Assembly: GCF_022129235.1 (NCBI RefSeq)
Contig: NZ_JADQAI010000004.1
Span: 1-64,000 of the forward strand
Direction: 5' to 3'
Source of the DNA: Psychrobacter sp. Ps6
GTDB lineage: Bacteria > Pseudomonadota > Gammaproteobacteria > Pseudomonadales > Moraxellaceae
Length of the DNA stretch: 64,000 nt
Notes under the pieces: model-generated
The model's input: only the letters and a program-made list of their open reading frames with translations
Told to the model about the DNA's origin: nothing
Database searches by the model: none
Position numbers and translations under genes: made by a program
Shown here: positions 26,345 to 36,150 of the stretch, piece after piece
Position numbering within the stretch: position 1 is the first letter of the stretch
Layout of the letters: the number at the start of each line of letters is the position of its first letter

Positions 26345-27058
26345 ATGAAAACGATCTATCATGCAGCATACTCCCGCGGTAATGCCAACCATGGTTGGCT
26401 CAAAAGCCGTCATACCTTTAGCTTTGCCAATTACTATAATCCTGAGCGTATGGGCTTTGGGGTGTTACGTGTCATCAATGATGATTTTGTCATTGGTGGT
26501 CAAGGGTTTGGCAACCACTCGCACCGTGATATGGAAATTATCAGCATTCCTTTAGCTGGCAAACTGGCGCATGGCGATAGTATCGGCAATGAGGGCATGA
26601 TTGAGACGGGTGAGATCCAAGTCATGTCAGCGGGCACAGGCATCACCCATAGTGAAATGAATGGCAGTCGTGAAGAAGCAGTAAGGTTTTTACAAATCTG
26701 GGTCATGCCAAATAAAATGAACGTTGCTCCTCGCTATCAGCAAGTGCACATGGGGACCATCATGACGCCCAATGAATTCAATCAGGTGCTATCACCAAAT
26801 GCGGATGATGCAGGGGTTTGGATTCATCAAGATGCTTGGTTTAGCATGGGAGAGTTTGATAAAGGCGTGACGCAGACCTATCAGCTAAACAATCCTAATA
26901 ACGGTGTTTATATTTTTGTTATCAGTGGCAAAGTCGTTGTAAACGGTAACATTTTGGCTACTCGAGATGGCCTCGGGGTCTGGGATACTAAGCACTTCAC
27001 TATGGAAGTGAAAGAGGCTGCGAAAGTATTGCTGATGGAAGTACCGCTATCTTTGTAG
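26345..27058 (+). CDS. Pirin-family protein (YhaK/YhhW type)
   Basis: 237 residues, bicupin. Metal motif GNHSHRDMEII (HxH, about residues 60-62) and the later GTGITHSEMN (His and Glu) supply the four typical ligands. FNYxxP-like FANYYNPERMGFG is a pirin hallmark. Some members are quercetin dioxygenases; others are redox-responsive transcription cofactors. It is followed after 30 bases by a second pirin gene and then a nitroreductase gene. Confidence 0.9.
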   Translation: MKTIYHAAYSRGNANHGWLKSRHTFSFANYYNPERMGFGVLRVINDDFVIGGQGFGNHSHRDMEIISIPLAGKLAHGDSIGNEGMIETGEIQVMSAGTGITHSEMNGSREEAVRFLQIWVMPNKMNVAPRYQQVHMGTIMTPNEFNQVLSPNADDAGVWIHQDAWFSMGEFDKGVTQTYQLNNPNNGVYIFVISGKVVVNGNILATRDGLGVWDTKHFTMEVKEAAKVLLMEVPLSL

Positions 27059-27088
27059 ACAAATAGGACATATACCAAGAGGTGTCAC

Positions 27089-28042
27089 ATGACAATTAGA
27101 ACTCTAGAACCACGAATGACTGAGGTTGGCGGTGTTCCTATTGCTCGATTACTGCCTAACAAAGGCAAACAGCCCATTGGCGCGTGGTGCTTTTTGGATC
27201 ATGCAGGGCCAGCTGAGTTTGATCAAGATGATTCAGGGGTTCAGGTTGGGCGCCATCCGCATACCAACCTACAGACGTTTAGTTGGATGATTGAGGGTGA
27301 GATTTTACATAAAGACAGCTTGGGCAGCACGCAAGTCATTGCCAAAAACCAAGTCAACCTCATGACAGCAGGTACTGGGCTGACACAAGGCATCAGCCAT
27401 ACAGAGCAAAGCGTATTTTTGGACAGCGCTGACTCAGACAATACTGATACAAGCGCTGCTGCACGTAGCATCAATATGATACAGCTATGGATCGCTTTAC
27501 CCACTGACCAGCAGATCGAACGCAGTTTTCATCACTATCCGGAGCTGCCAACATGGACTGAGGGCAACGTCAAGCTGATTCTGACTACGGGTAGTTACAA
27601 ATCAGCGTCTGGTGAGCACCATCAAGCGCCAACGTTGCAGTACTCCAAGATGGTTGGTATCGATGTGCATTTTTTAGAAGATGGAGACGTCACGCTGAAT
27701 TTGGAAGCAAGCTTTGAGTACGGTATTTTGGTGGTTGTCGGTACGTTAGAGTCTGAAGGTCAGGTGTATAAAAAGGACCAGTTATTACGTTTTCATCGTG
27801 ATGACATGACTAACAATACCTCTATAAAGCTGTTAGCCAAGAAGGGCACACGCTTAATGTTTATTGGCGGTGAGCCTTTAGATAACCGAGTATTACTGTG
27901 GTGGAATTTTGTCGCTGATAGCAAAGAAGCGCTTGAGCAATCGGTGATCGACTGGAACAATGGCCATGAGCGCTTCGGCGAGGTTGATTCTGATATGCAG
28001 CGTCTGGTGGCACCCGAACTACCCAAAGGCTTCAAAGGCTAA
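27089..28042 (+). CDS. Pirin-family protein, larger paralogue
   Basis: 317 residues. Cupin metal motif GRHPHTNLQTFSWMIEGEI (HxH) and TGLTQGISHTEQS retain the His positions, but the Glu is separated differently from the first pirin. DHAGPAEF and the C-terminal GGEPLDNRVLLWWNFV are typical of the larger pirins (PF05726 C-terminal domain). It has an AGAGGTG ribosome binding site and is co-transcribed with the preceding pirin gene. Activity is not predictable; dioxygenase and regulatory roles both occur in the family. Confidence 0.9.
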   Translation: MTIRTLEPRMTEVGGVPIARLLPNKGKQPIGAWCFLDHAGPAEFDQDDSGVQVGRHPHTNLQTFSWMIEGEILHKDSLGSTQVIAKNQVNLMTAGTGLTQGISHTEQSVFLDSADSDNTDTSAAARSINMIQLWIALPTDQQIERSFHHYPELPTWTEGNVKLILTTGSYKSASGEHHQAPTLQYSKMVGIDVHFLEDGDVTLNLEASFEYGILVVVGTLESEGQVYKKDQLLRFHRDDMTNNTSIKLLAKKGTRLMFIGGEPLDNRVLLWWNFVADSKEALEQSVIDWNNGHERFGEVDSDMQRLVAPELPKGFKG

Positions 28043-28250
28043 TTACCAACACGCAAGATTTATTAACCTATTTTTCAGAGACAATCCCTATCGTTAAGTT
28101 TTTTTTACAAAAAAGTTATGGGGTTTTAAGTAAATTGTTCAGATAATAGCGCAAATAAACAAACTATTTCATAAAAACTTGTTGATCATAAGATTGACAA
28201 GGTCTATCAACCCAAAGCAAATCATTCCTACAATAATATGGAGAAGTACT

Positions 28251-28862
28251 ATGTCAGAACTAAAAGACTTACAGCAATTAGCAGAGAAACGCCGTACTAT
28301 TTATGCACTAAGCGACCAGTTACCAGTATCGAATGATGAAGTCGTAAAAGTAGTTGAGCATGCTGTCTTGCATACACCATCATCATTCAACTCGCAATCA
28401 ACGCGTGTCGTTGTGTTATTCGGTGATGATCATCACAAACTATGGGATATGACTGAAGAAGCACTACGTGCAATCGTCGGTGATGAAGAAGCATTTAAGT
28501 CTACCAAAGACAAAATTGCTGGTTTTAGAGCGGGTGCTGGCACTGTATTGTTCTTTGAAGATAAAGCAGTGGTGAGAGGCATGCAAGAAGCGGCGCCTTT
28601 ATATGCTGACAATTTCCCAATTTGGGCAACTCAGGCCAACGCGATGCATCAGTACGTCATTTGGACGGCGCTAGCAAGCATTGATGTCGGTGCAAACTTG
28701 CAGCACTACAATCCAGTAATCGATCAGAAAGTCGCAAGCACTTGGAACATCGATGCAGATTGGGAACTAAAAGCGCAACTGGTATTCGGTAAGATTGAGC
28801 AGTCAGCAGGCGACAAAGAATTCAAGCCACTTGATGAGCGTATGAAAGTGTTTGGTGCTTAA
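28251..28862 (+). CDS. Nitroreductase-family oxidoreductase (Hbn1/Frm2-like)
   Basis: 203 residues from the ATG at 28251 with a GGAGAAG site; the longer frame to 28179 lacks one. It has an FMN-dependent nitroreductase fold: RRTIYALSDQLPVSNDEVV opening, HTPSSFNSQSTRVVV (FMN phosphate region) and NLQHYNPVID. The short form with this opening is like the yeast Frm2/Hbn1 group, which is linked to fatty acid and oxidative stress signalling. It lies 208 bases after the second pirin gene and is probably an independently boosted member of the same regulon. Confidence 0.88.
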   Translation: MSELKDLQQLAEKRRTIYALSDQLPVSNDEVVKVVEHAVLHTPSSFNSQSTRVVVLFGDDHHKLWDMTEEALRAIVGDEEAFKSTKDKIAGFRAGAGTVLFFEDKAVVRGMQEAAPLYADNFPIWATQANAMHQYVIWTALASIDVGANLQHYNPVIDQKVASTWNIDADWELKAQLVFGKIEQSAGDKEFKPLDERMKVFGA

Positions 28863-28920
28863 GATAAGCAGCCTATTGCTTTATTTTAGGCAGTATCCTA
28901 AATAGAATATATACCACATA

Positions 28921-28954
28921 AAAAACGCCACCCAATCATTGGGTGGCGTTTTTT
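28921..28954. terminator. Strong bidirectional terminator
   Basis: A perfect 15-base stem, AAAAACGCCACCCAA and TTGGGTGGCGTTTTT, with a three-base loop. It serves the nitroreductase gene (plus) and the convergent Mpo1-like gene (minus). Confidence 0.92.
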
Positions 28955-29024
28955 ATGAATAATAAAAATTAAAGACAGTACAGCTATACTGGATGTTTGC
29001 AGAACTGATGCGACAATTTAATGA

Positions 29025-29459
29025 TTATTTGCGTTGCATTAAACTGTTGGCGACCCATGCTGGACCGATTAACAAAAACTGTAAATCTTCAAAAAACGAG
29101 GGTTTTTTGCCTTCGATTTTATGACCAATAAACTGACCAATCCAAGCAACGACAAATACTGCCGCCCACGCTTTGAATCCCCATGGCATAGCCGCCATAA
29201 CCGACAGACAAATCAGAATAAACAGCCCCATTGCCAAAAATAGCGGCGTAGATAAGCGTATATAAAACAGTAATACCAACGCGCTCAGTACGAGAGTAAA
29301 CCACACAGACAGCGACATTCCCATGCCCAGCAGGCTAACAAAAATCGTTGGGACACATAGCCAATGGATTTTTTTGTTGATTAAGTTTTGGTGACTGACC
29401 GCGTACTCACTGAGCCACTGCTCAAGCGTGCGTTTGGACATTTTGGGTTGACGAGACAT
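29025..29459 (-). CDS. Mpo1-like membrane protein (DUF962)
   Basis: 144 residues with four hydrophobic helices (about 38-55, 57-70, 75-92 and 97-112). The DUF962/Mpo1 signature is present: YAVSHQNLINKKIHWLCVP near the N-terminus and GHKIEGKKPSFFEDLQFLLI near the C-terminus. These supply the conserved histidines that bind iron in yeast Mpo1, a 2-hydroxy fatty acid dioxygenase. Ribosome binding site CAAGGAGG. It is a single gene on the minus strand. Confidence 0.88.
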   Translation of the reverse strand: MSRQPKMSKRTLEQWLSEYAVSHQNLINKKIHWLCVPTIFVSLLGMGMSLSVWFTLVLSALVLLFYIRLSTPLFLAMGLFILICLSVMAAMPWGFKAWAAVFVVAWIGQFIGHKIEGKKPSFFEDLQFLLIGPAWVANSLMQRK

Positions 29460-29671
29460 ACTAACCTCCTTGTTAGTAAATGAAATAAGACACTGACATG
29501 CGCTATTGACTTAAATATCAACATGCGCAATTAGGACCAGTTGTAGCACTAATTGCGTGTGTCTACCATTTTATCTGATAGACGGTACAGTCAATTTCGC
29601 TCGTATTACCAATGCGATATTAGTAAGACTTATCTCAATATCTCAAACGCTTTTTTCTACATATGTTGCTA

Positions 29672-30403
29672 TCAACCTCGTTCGCTGCGATGCCACTCAT
29701 AGAGACCGACAAAGGCGTTTACTTGATACACCATGGTTTGAATCGCAAAAATATAGTTACCAGACATAAGATTGACGATCAGCCAAACAAAGTTGACGAT
29801 GATCCATAACCACCAGTTAAAGGAATAACGCAGAATCATGGCGGCTTGCGCGGTAATAGAAAGCACAAAGGCTATGACGTTGATCCAAAAGAAAGAGATG
29901 AATCCCAAAAACAGACTATTATCATCTTCTACGACTGCATAACCGTAGCTTGCCAGTAGATCATTGACGGTTGGGAAAAGGGCAAGACCAATGATGATAA
30001 ATGCGGCAGTGATTAACCAAACGGCTTTGCTCGCTGATTTTGGTATCATGTCGCCATCAGGGTCGGTGTGTTTTGACCAGTAAAAGATGCCATATACATG
30101 AGTGAAAAAGTTAAATAGGGGCGCGAGCATTAGACCCACTGCGCCAGATGTTGCTTGTACAATGACTTCCCCTGCGGTTGCGCCCATGCCAAAGCCATTG
30201 CCCATGACGTTTTTGCGAAATGACAGCGAGACGACGCAAACCAAGCCAATAAATGAGACAGCCAAGTAAAACCAATCAAGCGTAGTATGGTCTGTGGTGA
30301 GCCAAAAACCGGCGGACAGAGCAATCACACCGCAAATAAACCAAATAATAATCCATTGCATCGACCATTTTCCGGTGATGTTATCCAATAGCTGAATACG
30401 CAT
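29672..30403 (-). CDS. pnuC: PnuC-family nicotinamide riboside transporter
   Basis: 243 residues from the ATG at 30403 (AGAGGAAA site). It has about seven membrane helices. The C-terminal region SFNWWLWIIVNFVWLIVNL and YQVNAFVGLYEWHRS is the PnuC signature (the WxxW and NxxGxxxW type residues line the substrate site). PnuC imports nicotinamide riboside by facilitated diffusion, driven by intracellular phosphorylation. The gene directly upstream encodes NadR, whose kinase domain does that phosphorylation. The two are about 100 bases apart on the same strand, forming a salvage unit. Confidence 0.9.
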   Translation of the reverse strand: MRIQLLDNITGKWSMQWIIIWFICGVIALSAGFWLTTDHTTLDWFYLAVSFIGLVCVVSLSFRKNVMGNGFGMGATAGEVIVQATSGAVGLMLAPLFNFFTHVYGIFYWSKHTDPDGDMIPKSASKAVWLITAAFIIIGLALFPTVNDLLASYGYAVVEDDNSLFLGFISFFWINVIAFVLSITAQAAMILRYSFNWWLWIIVNFVWLIVNLMSGNYIFAIQTMVYQVNAFVGLYEWHRSERG

Positions 30404-30504
30404 AACTTTTTCCTCTAAAATTGACACTGATTTCAATATGAGGCTAACGGCACTGCGTTAGCTGAATAAATTATTATTATAAATAGGGCGCTTATTGGTA
30501 TAGC

Positions 30505-31563
30505 TTACGGTTTTTTGCCATAGATATGCTTGTCGATAAATAACAACGCTTGCTGATAGCGAGCATCGTAATCCGGCTGGTCAATCATGTGTGGCGCGAT
30601 ATTGTGACGCGCAAAAATGTCTAGTAGGCGCTGCTCGAACCGTCCACGTGCTTCAGGCGTACCCAAAGAGCGCATGCCATCATCGACCCATGGCGTGTTG
30701 TTGTCGAGCATGATGGTGTGGTCTAACCGAAACTCATCAATACATGCAGCGACAAAAGGATGGGTGCGACCTTCGTACTCTTCACAAAATGCTTGCGTCG
30801 TCACAAAATCTGTATCGACGATCGTGAGGGGCGCTGTTGCACGGGCTTTAGCCTCTCGTATCGCTTGAGCATGGTCGAGACAAATAGGGCCGTAATCGCT
30901 GTACTGTAGTCCAACCTCGCTACCGCCCAAATCTGTGCCCACATATATACGGCCCATCTCCAGCGCAAAGCTCGCCCCGTAATAATTAGCTAGCTTATGC
31001 ACCAGTGTTGTCTTACCTGAGCTTTCACCGCCGACGATAGCGACAGTCTTGGTATAGTCGACGCGGGCCTCTGGATGAATCGCTGACCAATAGGCGACTG
31101 GGTCGCGAGCAATGGCGTACGAGTCAAACTCAGGCTGTAGCGCTGTCGTGACCACTTGTAGGATAAGTTGCTCCTGTATATCACTCTGCGTTAGCGGGTG
31201 GTTCTCCGCCATAAACAATACTGTCTCTGTAGGAAGTGCAAGTGCCTTTATCAACCGCTGCAACTTAGCATTGCTAATCGCCACATCGATCCTGACATCC
31301 TCGCTGCTATCATAAAGATGCTCATGAAGCGGTAACTCGATCTCATCAGTGGTATGAATATGAATAAATGGCAAATCTGCACAGGCCATCTGTAGCCAAC
31401 GTGCTTTGTCTTGTAAGGTGATCGTAAAATCTGGATGCGGTGATGGATGCGCCATAATGACGATATGCAGGGTCTTCGCTTGTCCTGCTGCTTCTAATAT
31501 GCTGCGCATTTGCCCCAAATGTAAGGGCTCAAAGTGTCCAATCATCAATCCGTTGTCGTACAT
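30505..31563 (-). CDS. nadR: NadR-type ribosylnicotinamide kinase with altered NMN adenylyltransferase domain
   Basis: 352 residues from the ATG at 31563, six bases after AAGG; an in-frame ATG at 31569 abuts the site. The N-terminal half is a nucleotidylyltransferase domain with GHFEPLHLGQ (9-18), where the catalytic HxGH signature reads HLGQ. The expected ISxTxIR segment before the DPxxYW motif appears as SYAIARDPVAYW, so it lacks the usual Ser/Thr-Arg. The C-terminal half is a kinase domain with P-loop GGESSGKTTL and VDTDFVTTQAF. No N-terminal DNA-binding domain is present. It probably phosphorylates imported nicotinamide riboside; the adenylyltransferase step may be lost or slow. Paired with pnuC. 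Confidence 0.85.
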   Translation of the reverse strand: MYDNGLMIGHFEPLHLGQMRSILEAAGQAKTLHIVIMAHPSPHPDFTITLQDKARWLQMACADLPFIHIHTTDEIELPLHEHLYDSSEDVRIDVAISNAKLQRLIKALALPTETVLFMAENHPLTQSDIQEQLILQVVTTALQPEFDSYAIARDPVAYWSAIHPEARVDYTKTVAIVGGESSGKTTLVHKLANYYGASFALEMGRIYVGTDLGGSEVGLQYSDYGPICLDHAQAIREAKARATAPLTIVDTDFVTTQAFCEEYEGRTHPFVAACIDEFRLDHTIMLDNNTPWVDDGMRSLGTPEARGRFEQRLLDIFARHNIAPHMIDQPDYDARYQQALLFIDKHIYGKKP

Positions 31564-32145
31564 AGCCATCCTTATTTTGTTTTAGGCTTATATTTGTTTC
31601 AGATTTAAGGGCAAACCCTCTAAAACCTGAGTTACTTATCAGCATGGTATAAATGTTTTGGAGGATTTACAGGTAGGTTATTGTAAATCTGACTTATATT
31701 TGACTCTTACGCAGATTCTTAACTTTTTCATCATCGGTTTTTGTATAAGTCTAAAAATAAAAAGCGAATGGTGATTTTTCGACAATTGAAGGTTTAAGTG
31801 GTCATTATTACTATCAAATATTTAGCAAAACGCCACTTATCTCTTTGATTCATTTAAAAAATAATGAACTGTGTAATTAGCTAAAGCAAGGTTTTAGCAA
31901 CAAAGTGGATTCTGAAACATTTTGAAATAACTATTTAAAATCAGGGGCTTGCGTGGTGGTATGACAGGTTAGGGCAAGCTTACGTATCATAAACTCACAA
32001 AGTACGTCTATACCTTCAACAGATAAATTTTCAAGAGTTGATATACTTATTTGTAAGTTAGTAAGGCGAGGTAGCCTTAAGACTAAAAAAGTAAGAAAAA
32101 AAGAAAAAATACATTATAAAAATAGACAATAGAGAGGTATTTAGT
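31564..32145. other. Divergent intergenic region between nadR and the PspC-domain gene
   Basis: 582 AT-rich bases without a convincing ORF. One possible RNA structure is GCTTGC (31947-31952) pairing with GCAAGC (31974-31979). The 100 bases before the PspC gene are A-rich. Promoters for both flanking genes should be here. Confidence 0.4.
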
Positions 32146-32358
32146 TTGGCTAAGTTAGCAAAATTACATCGCTCACAAAATAATCGCATGATAGCGGGTG
32201 TGATGGGCGGTATTGCAGAATATGTCGGTTGGTCACCTACGTGGGTCAGATTACTATTTGTAATTGTCTCGTCGCTAAGTGCTGCTGTACCGGGTATTTT
32301 GATTTATATCGTGTTATGGATAATCATGCCAAAAGCCAATAGTGATTCCTATCAGTAA
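32146..32358 (+). CDS. PspC-domain inner-membrane protein
   Basis: 70 residues from a TTG with an AGAGAGG site. It is almost entirely a PspC domain: SQNNRMIAGVMGGIAEYVGW, then a membrane helix (LLFVIVSSLSAAVPGILIYI) and LWIIMPK. PspC senses envelope stress and activates the phage shock response with PspB. No pspA, pspB or pspF gene is adjacent, so this is a stand-alone short PspC protein of a type common in bacteria. Confidence 0.9.
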   Translation: MAKLAKLHRSQNNRMIAGVMGGIAEYVGWSPTWVRLLFVIVSSLSAAVPGILIYIVLWIIMPKANSDSYQ

Positions 32359-32743
32359 CCAAGCTTAATATCTAGACATTAAGACCCGTTAAAAGAAGTA
32401 AGTTTGTACCACAAGCAGTTGTCCAAAAAGTAGTCTCCAAAAATAAAAAGCCTGAATCATCAGGATGCCCAAGACATAATTTTCCTCCTGCCCGAATGCT
32501 CACGCATTTGGGTATTTTTTTGTTTTCAAGATTAGTCGCCGGTCAGGCATTTTTTATGATGATTTGGTCGTAAATCAGAGATACAACCGCGTGTTTTTAT
32601 CGACAACGCAAATTTAGTTAACGTAAATATGGATAAAATAGTCAATTTTTAGTAAGGTGAGCAGGCAAATAGCGTCGTTGCCAAATAGGTGACGAGTGCT
32701 ATCAGAGATTTATTTAATCATACCCATTTCACAGTGACTTACT
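32359..32743. other. Leader region of glyQS
   Basis: 385 bases between the PspC gene and glyQ. It holds the terminator at 32491-32521 and presumably the glyQS promoter after it. I found no glycine riboswitch-like or T-box-like signature by eye. Confidence 0.5.
32491..32521 (+). terminator. Rho-independent terminator after the PspC gene
   Basis: CCCGAATGC pairs with GCATTTGGG (one G-U-type pair), loop TCAC, then a run of seven T after TA. It lies 130 bases beyond the PspC stop codon and 220 before glyQ, so a leader attenuator is also possible. Confidence 0.7.
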
Positions 32744-33796
32744 ATGAAAACCCAAACTATGACATCCGAAGCGACAACCCCGATGATACAAGACAAAGAC
32801 TCTCAACCGATGACTTTTCAGGACTTAATCTTAACCCTACAGAATTATTGGGCTGACAAGGGCTGCGTGGTATTGCAACCTTACGATATGGAAGTCGGCG
32901 CGGGCACGTTTCATACCGCCACGTTTTTGCGCTCGTTAGGTCCTGAGCGTTGGAATGCAGCGTATGTACAGCCGTCACGTCGCCCGACTGATGGTCGCTA
33001 TGGTGACAATCCAAACCGCCTACAACATTATTATCAGTTCCAAGTCGTGCTAAAGCCGAATCCACCTAATATCCAAGAGCTATATCTGGATTCGCTACGC
33101 GCTATTGGTATCGATCCATTGGTGCATGATGTGCGTTTCGTGGAAGACAACTGGGAATCACCAACGCTTGGCGCCTGGGGACTTGGCTGGGAGATCTGGC
33201 TAAACGGTATGGAAGTGACGCAGTTTACCTACTTCCAGCAAGTCGGCGGTATTGAGTGTTTCCCAGTGACAGGTGAGATTACTTACGGTCTTGAGCGCTT
33301 AGCTATGTATGTGCAGGGCGTCGATAGTGTTTATGACTTGGTCTGGGCAGATGGGGAGTTTGGCCGCGTCACCTATGGCGATGTGTTCCATCAAAACGAA
33401 GTCGAGCAGTCGACCTACAACTTTGAGCACGCTGATGTGCCAATGATGGGCGAGATGTTTGATTTTTATGAGCAGCAAGCAGATAAGCTAGTGGAAGCAG
33501 GATTGCCATTGCCTGCTTATGAGATGGTGTTAAAAGCCTCTCATGCGTTTAACTTGCTTGATGCACGTGGTGCGATTTCAGTCACAGAGCGTCAACGTTT
33601 TATCCTGCGTGTACGCACACTTGCGCGTAAAGTTGCGTTTGGTTATGTCGAAGCTCGTGCTAAGTTAGGCTTCCCATTGGCTGATGAAGCACACCGCGCC
33701 GAAGCTCTTGAGAAGTATTTGCCAAAAGAAGATACAGAAACAGACAGCTTAGCCAAAGAAACTACTGACAACAATCAACCGACGAACAAGCAATAG
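32744..33796 (+). CDS. glyQ: Glycyl-tRNA synthetase alpha subunit
   Basis: 350 residues, longer than the ~300 of typical homologues. The extra length is an N-terminal tail of ~20 residues before [19 protein letters not shown] and a polar C-terminal tail of ~35. The class II catalytic core is clear: [19 protein letters not shown] (motif region), [38 protein letters not shown] and [13 protein letters not shown]. It aminoacylates tRNA-Gly together with GlyS in an alpha2beta2 enzyme. Nine bases separate its stop from glyS. An internal ATG at the core start (codon 23) could be the true start, as no strong ribosome binding site precedes 32744. Confidence 0.95.
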   Translation: MKTQTMTSEATTPMIQDKDSQPMTFQDLILTLQNYWADKGCVVLQPYDMEVGAGTFHTATFLRSLGPERWNAAYVQPSRRPTDGRYGDNPNRLQHYYQFQVVLKPNPPNIQELYLDSLRAIGIDPLVHDVRFVEDNWESPTLGAWGLGWEIWLNGMEVTQFTYFQQVGGIECFPVTGEITYGLERLAMYVQGVDSVYDLVWADGEFGRVTYGDVFHQNEVEQSTYNFEHADVPMMGEMFDFYEQQADKLVEAGLPLPAYEMVLKASHAFNLLDARGAISVTERQRFILRVRTLARKVAFGYVEARAKLGFPLADEAHRAEALEKYLPKEDTETDSLAKETTDNNQPTNKQ

Positions 33797-33805
33797 GAGC
33801 ATCCC

Positions 33806-35899
33806 ATGAGTACTATTCTATTTGAACTGGGGTGTGAAGAGCTACCTCCAAAGAGCCTAAAACCATTACGCGATGCGCTGCAAGCCAGTGTCGCTGAGCA
33901 GTTGTCTGCAGCTGAGATTACCTTTGATAGCATCAAAGCCTTTGCCGCACCGCGCCGTTTGGCGATTCAAATTGAAGGCATTAGCGACAAGCAACCTGAC
34001 CGCACTGAGCAAAAACGCGGACCAGCTATCAAAGCGGCATTTGATAGCGATGGCAATCCAACCCGTGCGGCGATGGGTTTTGCCAAAGGCTTAGGTATTG
34101 AAGCGAGCGAGCTTACGACCATTAACACCGATAAAGGTGACTATGTCGGCTTTGAGCAAACGATCAGTGGCCAAGCGACTACCGAGCTACTGCCAGCTAT
34201 TTTTCAAACGGCGTTAGATAGTCTACCGATTGCCAAACGTATGCGCTCAGGCGCAAGTCGCAACGAGTTTGTTCGTCCCGTACAGTGGGTAGTATTGATG
34301 CAGGATGACGCTGTCATTGATGCCACTATCCAAGGGCATGAGACAGGCTCGCAAACTCGTGGGCACCGTTTCCACAGCCCTGACTACCATGATATTACTC
34401 ATGCCAATGACTATGAAGAATTACTAAGTGGTTTAAAAGTCGTGGCAGATTTTGATAAGCGTCAAATGCTGATCAAAAACCAAGTCAAAGCATTGGCAGA
34501 TGAAGTTAATTCTGATGCCATCGTACCGCAGGATTTATTGGACGAAGTCACCGCATTGGTTGATTTCCCAATTGCGCTACGAGCAAGCTTTGAAGCGCGC
34601 TTTTTACAAGTGCCACAAGAAGCGCTTATCTCGACCATGCAAGCGGATCAGAAATATTTCTGCTTAACCGATAAAGCTGGCAAATTGCAGCCGTACTTTA
34701 TCTTTATTACAAATATTGAGTCTAAAGACCCCAATCAGATTATCGAAGGTAATGAAAAAGTGGTGCGTCCGCGTTTGGCTGATGCTGAGTTTTTCTTTTT
34801 ACAAGATCAAAAGCAGCCGTTGTTTGCACTCACAGAGAGCTTAAAAACTCGTGTATTCCAAGACAAATTGGGTACGATTTGGGAGAAGTCTGAGCGTATT
34901 GCTAAGCTTGCCGCGTTTATCGCCACGTTGATGCAGCAGCAAGGTCACGATATCAATGTCGATGACACCGTACGTGCAGGCATTTTATCCAAAGCGGATT
35001 TGGCAAGCTCGCTTGTCGGCGAGTACCCTGAATTGCAGGGTATCGCAGGCACGTATTATGCGCGTCTGAATGAGGAACCTGAGGCAGTTGCGGCAAGCTT
35101 GGAAGAGCAATACCTGCCCAAGTTCAGTGGTGATGTATTACCGCAAACACCAGTTGGTATTTGCCTAGCACTAGCTGATCGCCTAGATACGCTCGTTGGT
35201 ATTTTTGCGATTGATCAAGCACCAACGGGTTCAAAAGATCCGTTTAGCTTACGTCGTTCTGCCATTGGTATCTTGCGTATTTTGATCGAGAAGCAGCTAC
35301 CGATCAATTTGGTTGCATTGGTTGAGCAAGCAATTAAAGGCTACAGTGATGCCGAAGGTAGCAAGATTGCCAAAATGGGCGATACTTTTACCCAAGTCAT
35401 GGCGTTCTTAAACTCGCGCTATCGTGCGATGTATACCGAGCAGGGCGTTAGCGTTGATACGATTCAGGCCGTACAAGCGATTAACCCGCATATGCCGCTT
35501 GATTTTGATCAGCGTATTCGCGCCGTACAAGCATTTAGCGAGCTTTCACAAGCGTCGATGTTGGCTGATTCAAACAAGCGTGTGGCCAATATATTGGCCA
35601 AATCAGAAGTGAGCGTTGCTGATACGGTTGATGAGGCGCTACTGTCTGAGCCTGCTGAACAGAACTTGTATAACCATGTTCGCGAGGCACAGATGGCAGT
35701 AACACCGCTACTTGAGCAAGCGGACTATACGCAAGTATTGCAGACACTGGCGAGCTTAGATGAGCCATTGACACAGTTCTTTGATAATGTGATGGTCAAT
35801 AGCGACGATGAGGCCTTGAAAAACAACCGCCTGGCATTGCTCAAGCAGGTACGCGCCTTGTTCTTGACTGTGGCAGATATCAGCGAGCTACAGCTTTAG
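33806..35899 (+). CDS. glyS: Glycyl-tRNA synthetase beta subunit
   Basis: 697 residues, typical for the family. It opens with LFELGCEELPPKSLKPLRDA and contains IGNxExxDP-like ITNIESKDP, the HD-like helical region and a C-terminal anticodon-binding domain. It binds tRNA-Gly and completes the tetramer with GlyQ. It follows glyQ after nine bases with an AGGAG site, so the two are co-translated. Confidence 0.97.
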   Translation: MSTILFELGCEELPPKSLKPLRDALQASVAEQLSAAEITFDSIKAFAAPRRLAIQIEGISDKQPDRTEQKRGPAIKAAFDSDGNPTRAAMGFAKGLGIEASELTTINTDKGDYVGFEQTISGQATTELLPAIFQTALDSLPIAKRMRSGASRNEFVRPVQWVVLMQDDAVIDATIQGHETGSQTRGHRFHSPDYHDITHANDYEELLSGLKVVADFDKRQMLIKNQVKALADEVNSDAIVPQDLLDEVTALVDFPIALRASFEARFLQVPQEALISTMQADQKYFCLTDKAGKLQPYFIFITNIESKDPNQIIEGNEKVVRPRLADAEFFFLQDQKQPLFALTESLKTRVFQDKLGTIWEKSERIAKLAAFIATLMQQQGHDINVDDTVRAGILSKADLASSLVGEYPELQGIAGTYYARLNEEPEAVAASLEEQYLPKFSGDVLPQTPVGICLALADRLDTLVGIFAIDQAPTGSKDPFSLRRSAIGILRILIEKQLPINLVALVEQAIKGYSDAEGSKIAKMGDTFTQVMAFLNSRYRAMYTEQGVSVDTIQAVQAINPHMPLDFDQRIRAVQAFSELSQASMLADSNKRVANILAKSEVSVADTVDEALLSEPAEQNLYNHVREAQMAVTPLLEQADYTQVLQTLASLDEPLTQFFDNVMVNSDDEALKNNRLALLKQVRALFLTVADISELQL

Positions 35900-35931
35900 T
35901 TCTGCTAGCCTTTAATTTTAAATTTTGATAT

Positions 35932-35961
35932 AAAAACTGGCTCAATGTGGCCAGTTTTTTG
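35932..35961 (+). terminator. Rho-independent terminator of glyQS
   Basis: AAAACTGGC pairs with GCCAGTTTT across an 8-base loop and runs into TTTT. It begins 33 bases after the glyS stop codon. Confidence 0.88.
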
Positions 35962-36150
35962 TTGCTATAGCACTTGGGTATTTGTCAGTGCCATTAATGA
36001 CAATCCAGCATAATCAACAATTAACCGTAAAGGCATTGTGCCATTACCATTATTGACGGTAAAATTTATGCATTCGAGCGTATTGGATCATGGTAAGTGT
36101 CATCACTCTTGTTATTCATTACGTTTATTTGTCATTGAAGGAGCGCTGCC

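Noticed and set aside
32359..32743. Possible riboswitch or T-box upstream of glyQS
   Set aside because: No conserved glycine riboswitch core or T-box specifier and antiterminator sequence could be seen; only an ordinary terminator hairpin is evident.
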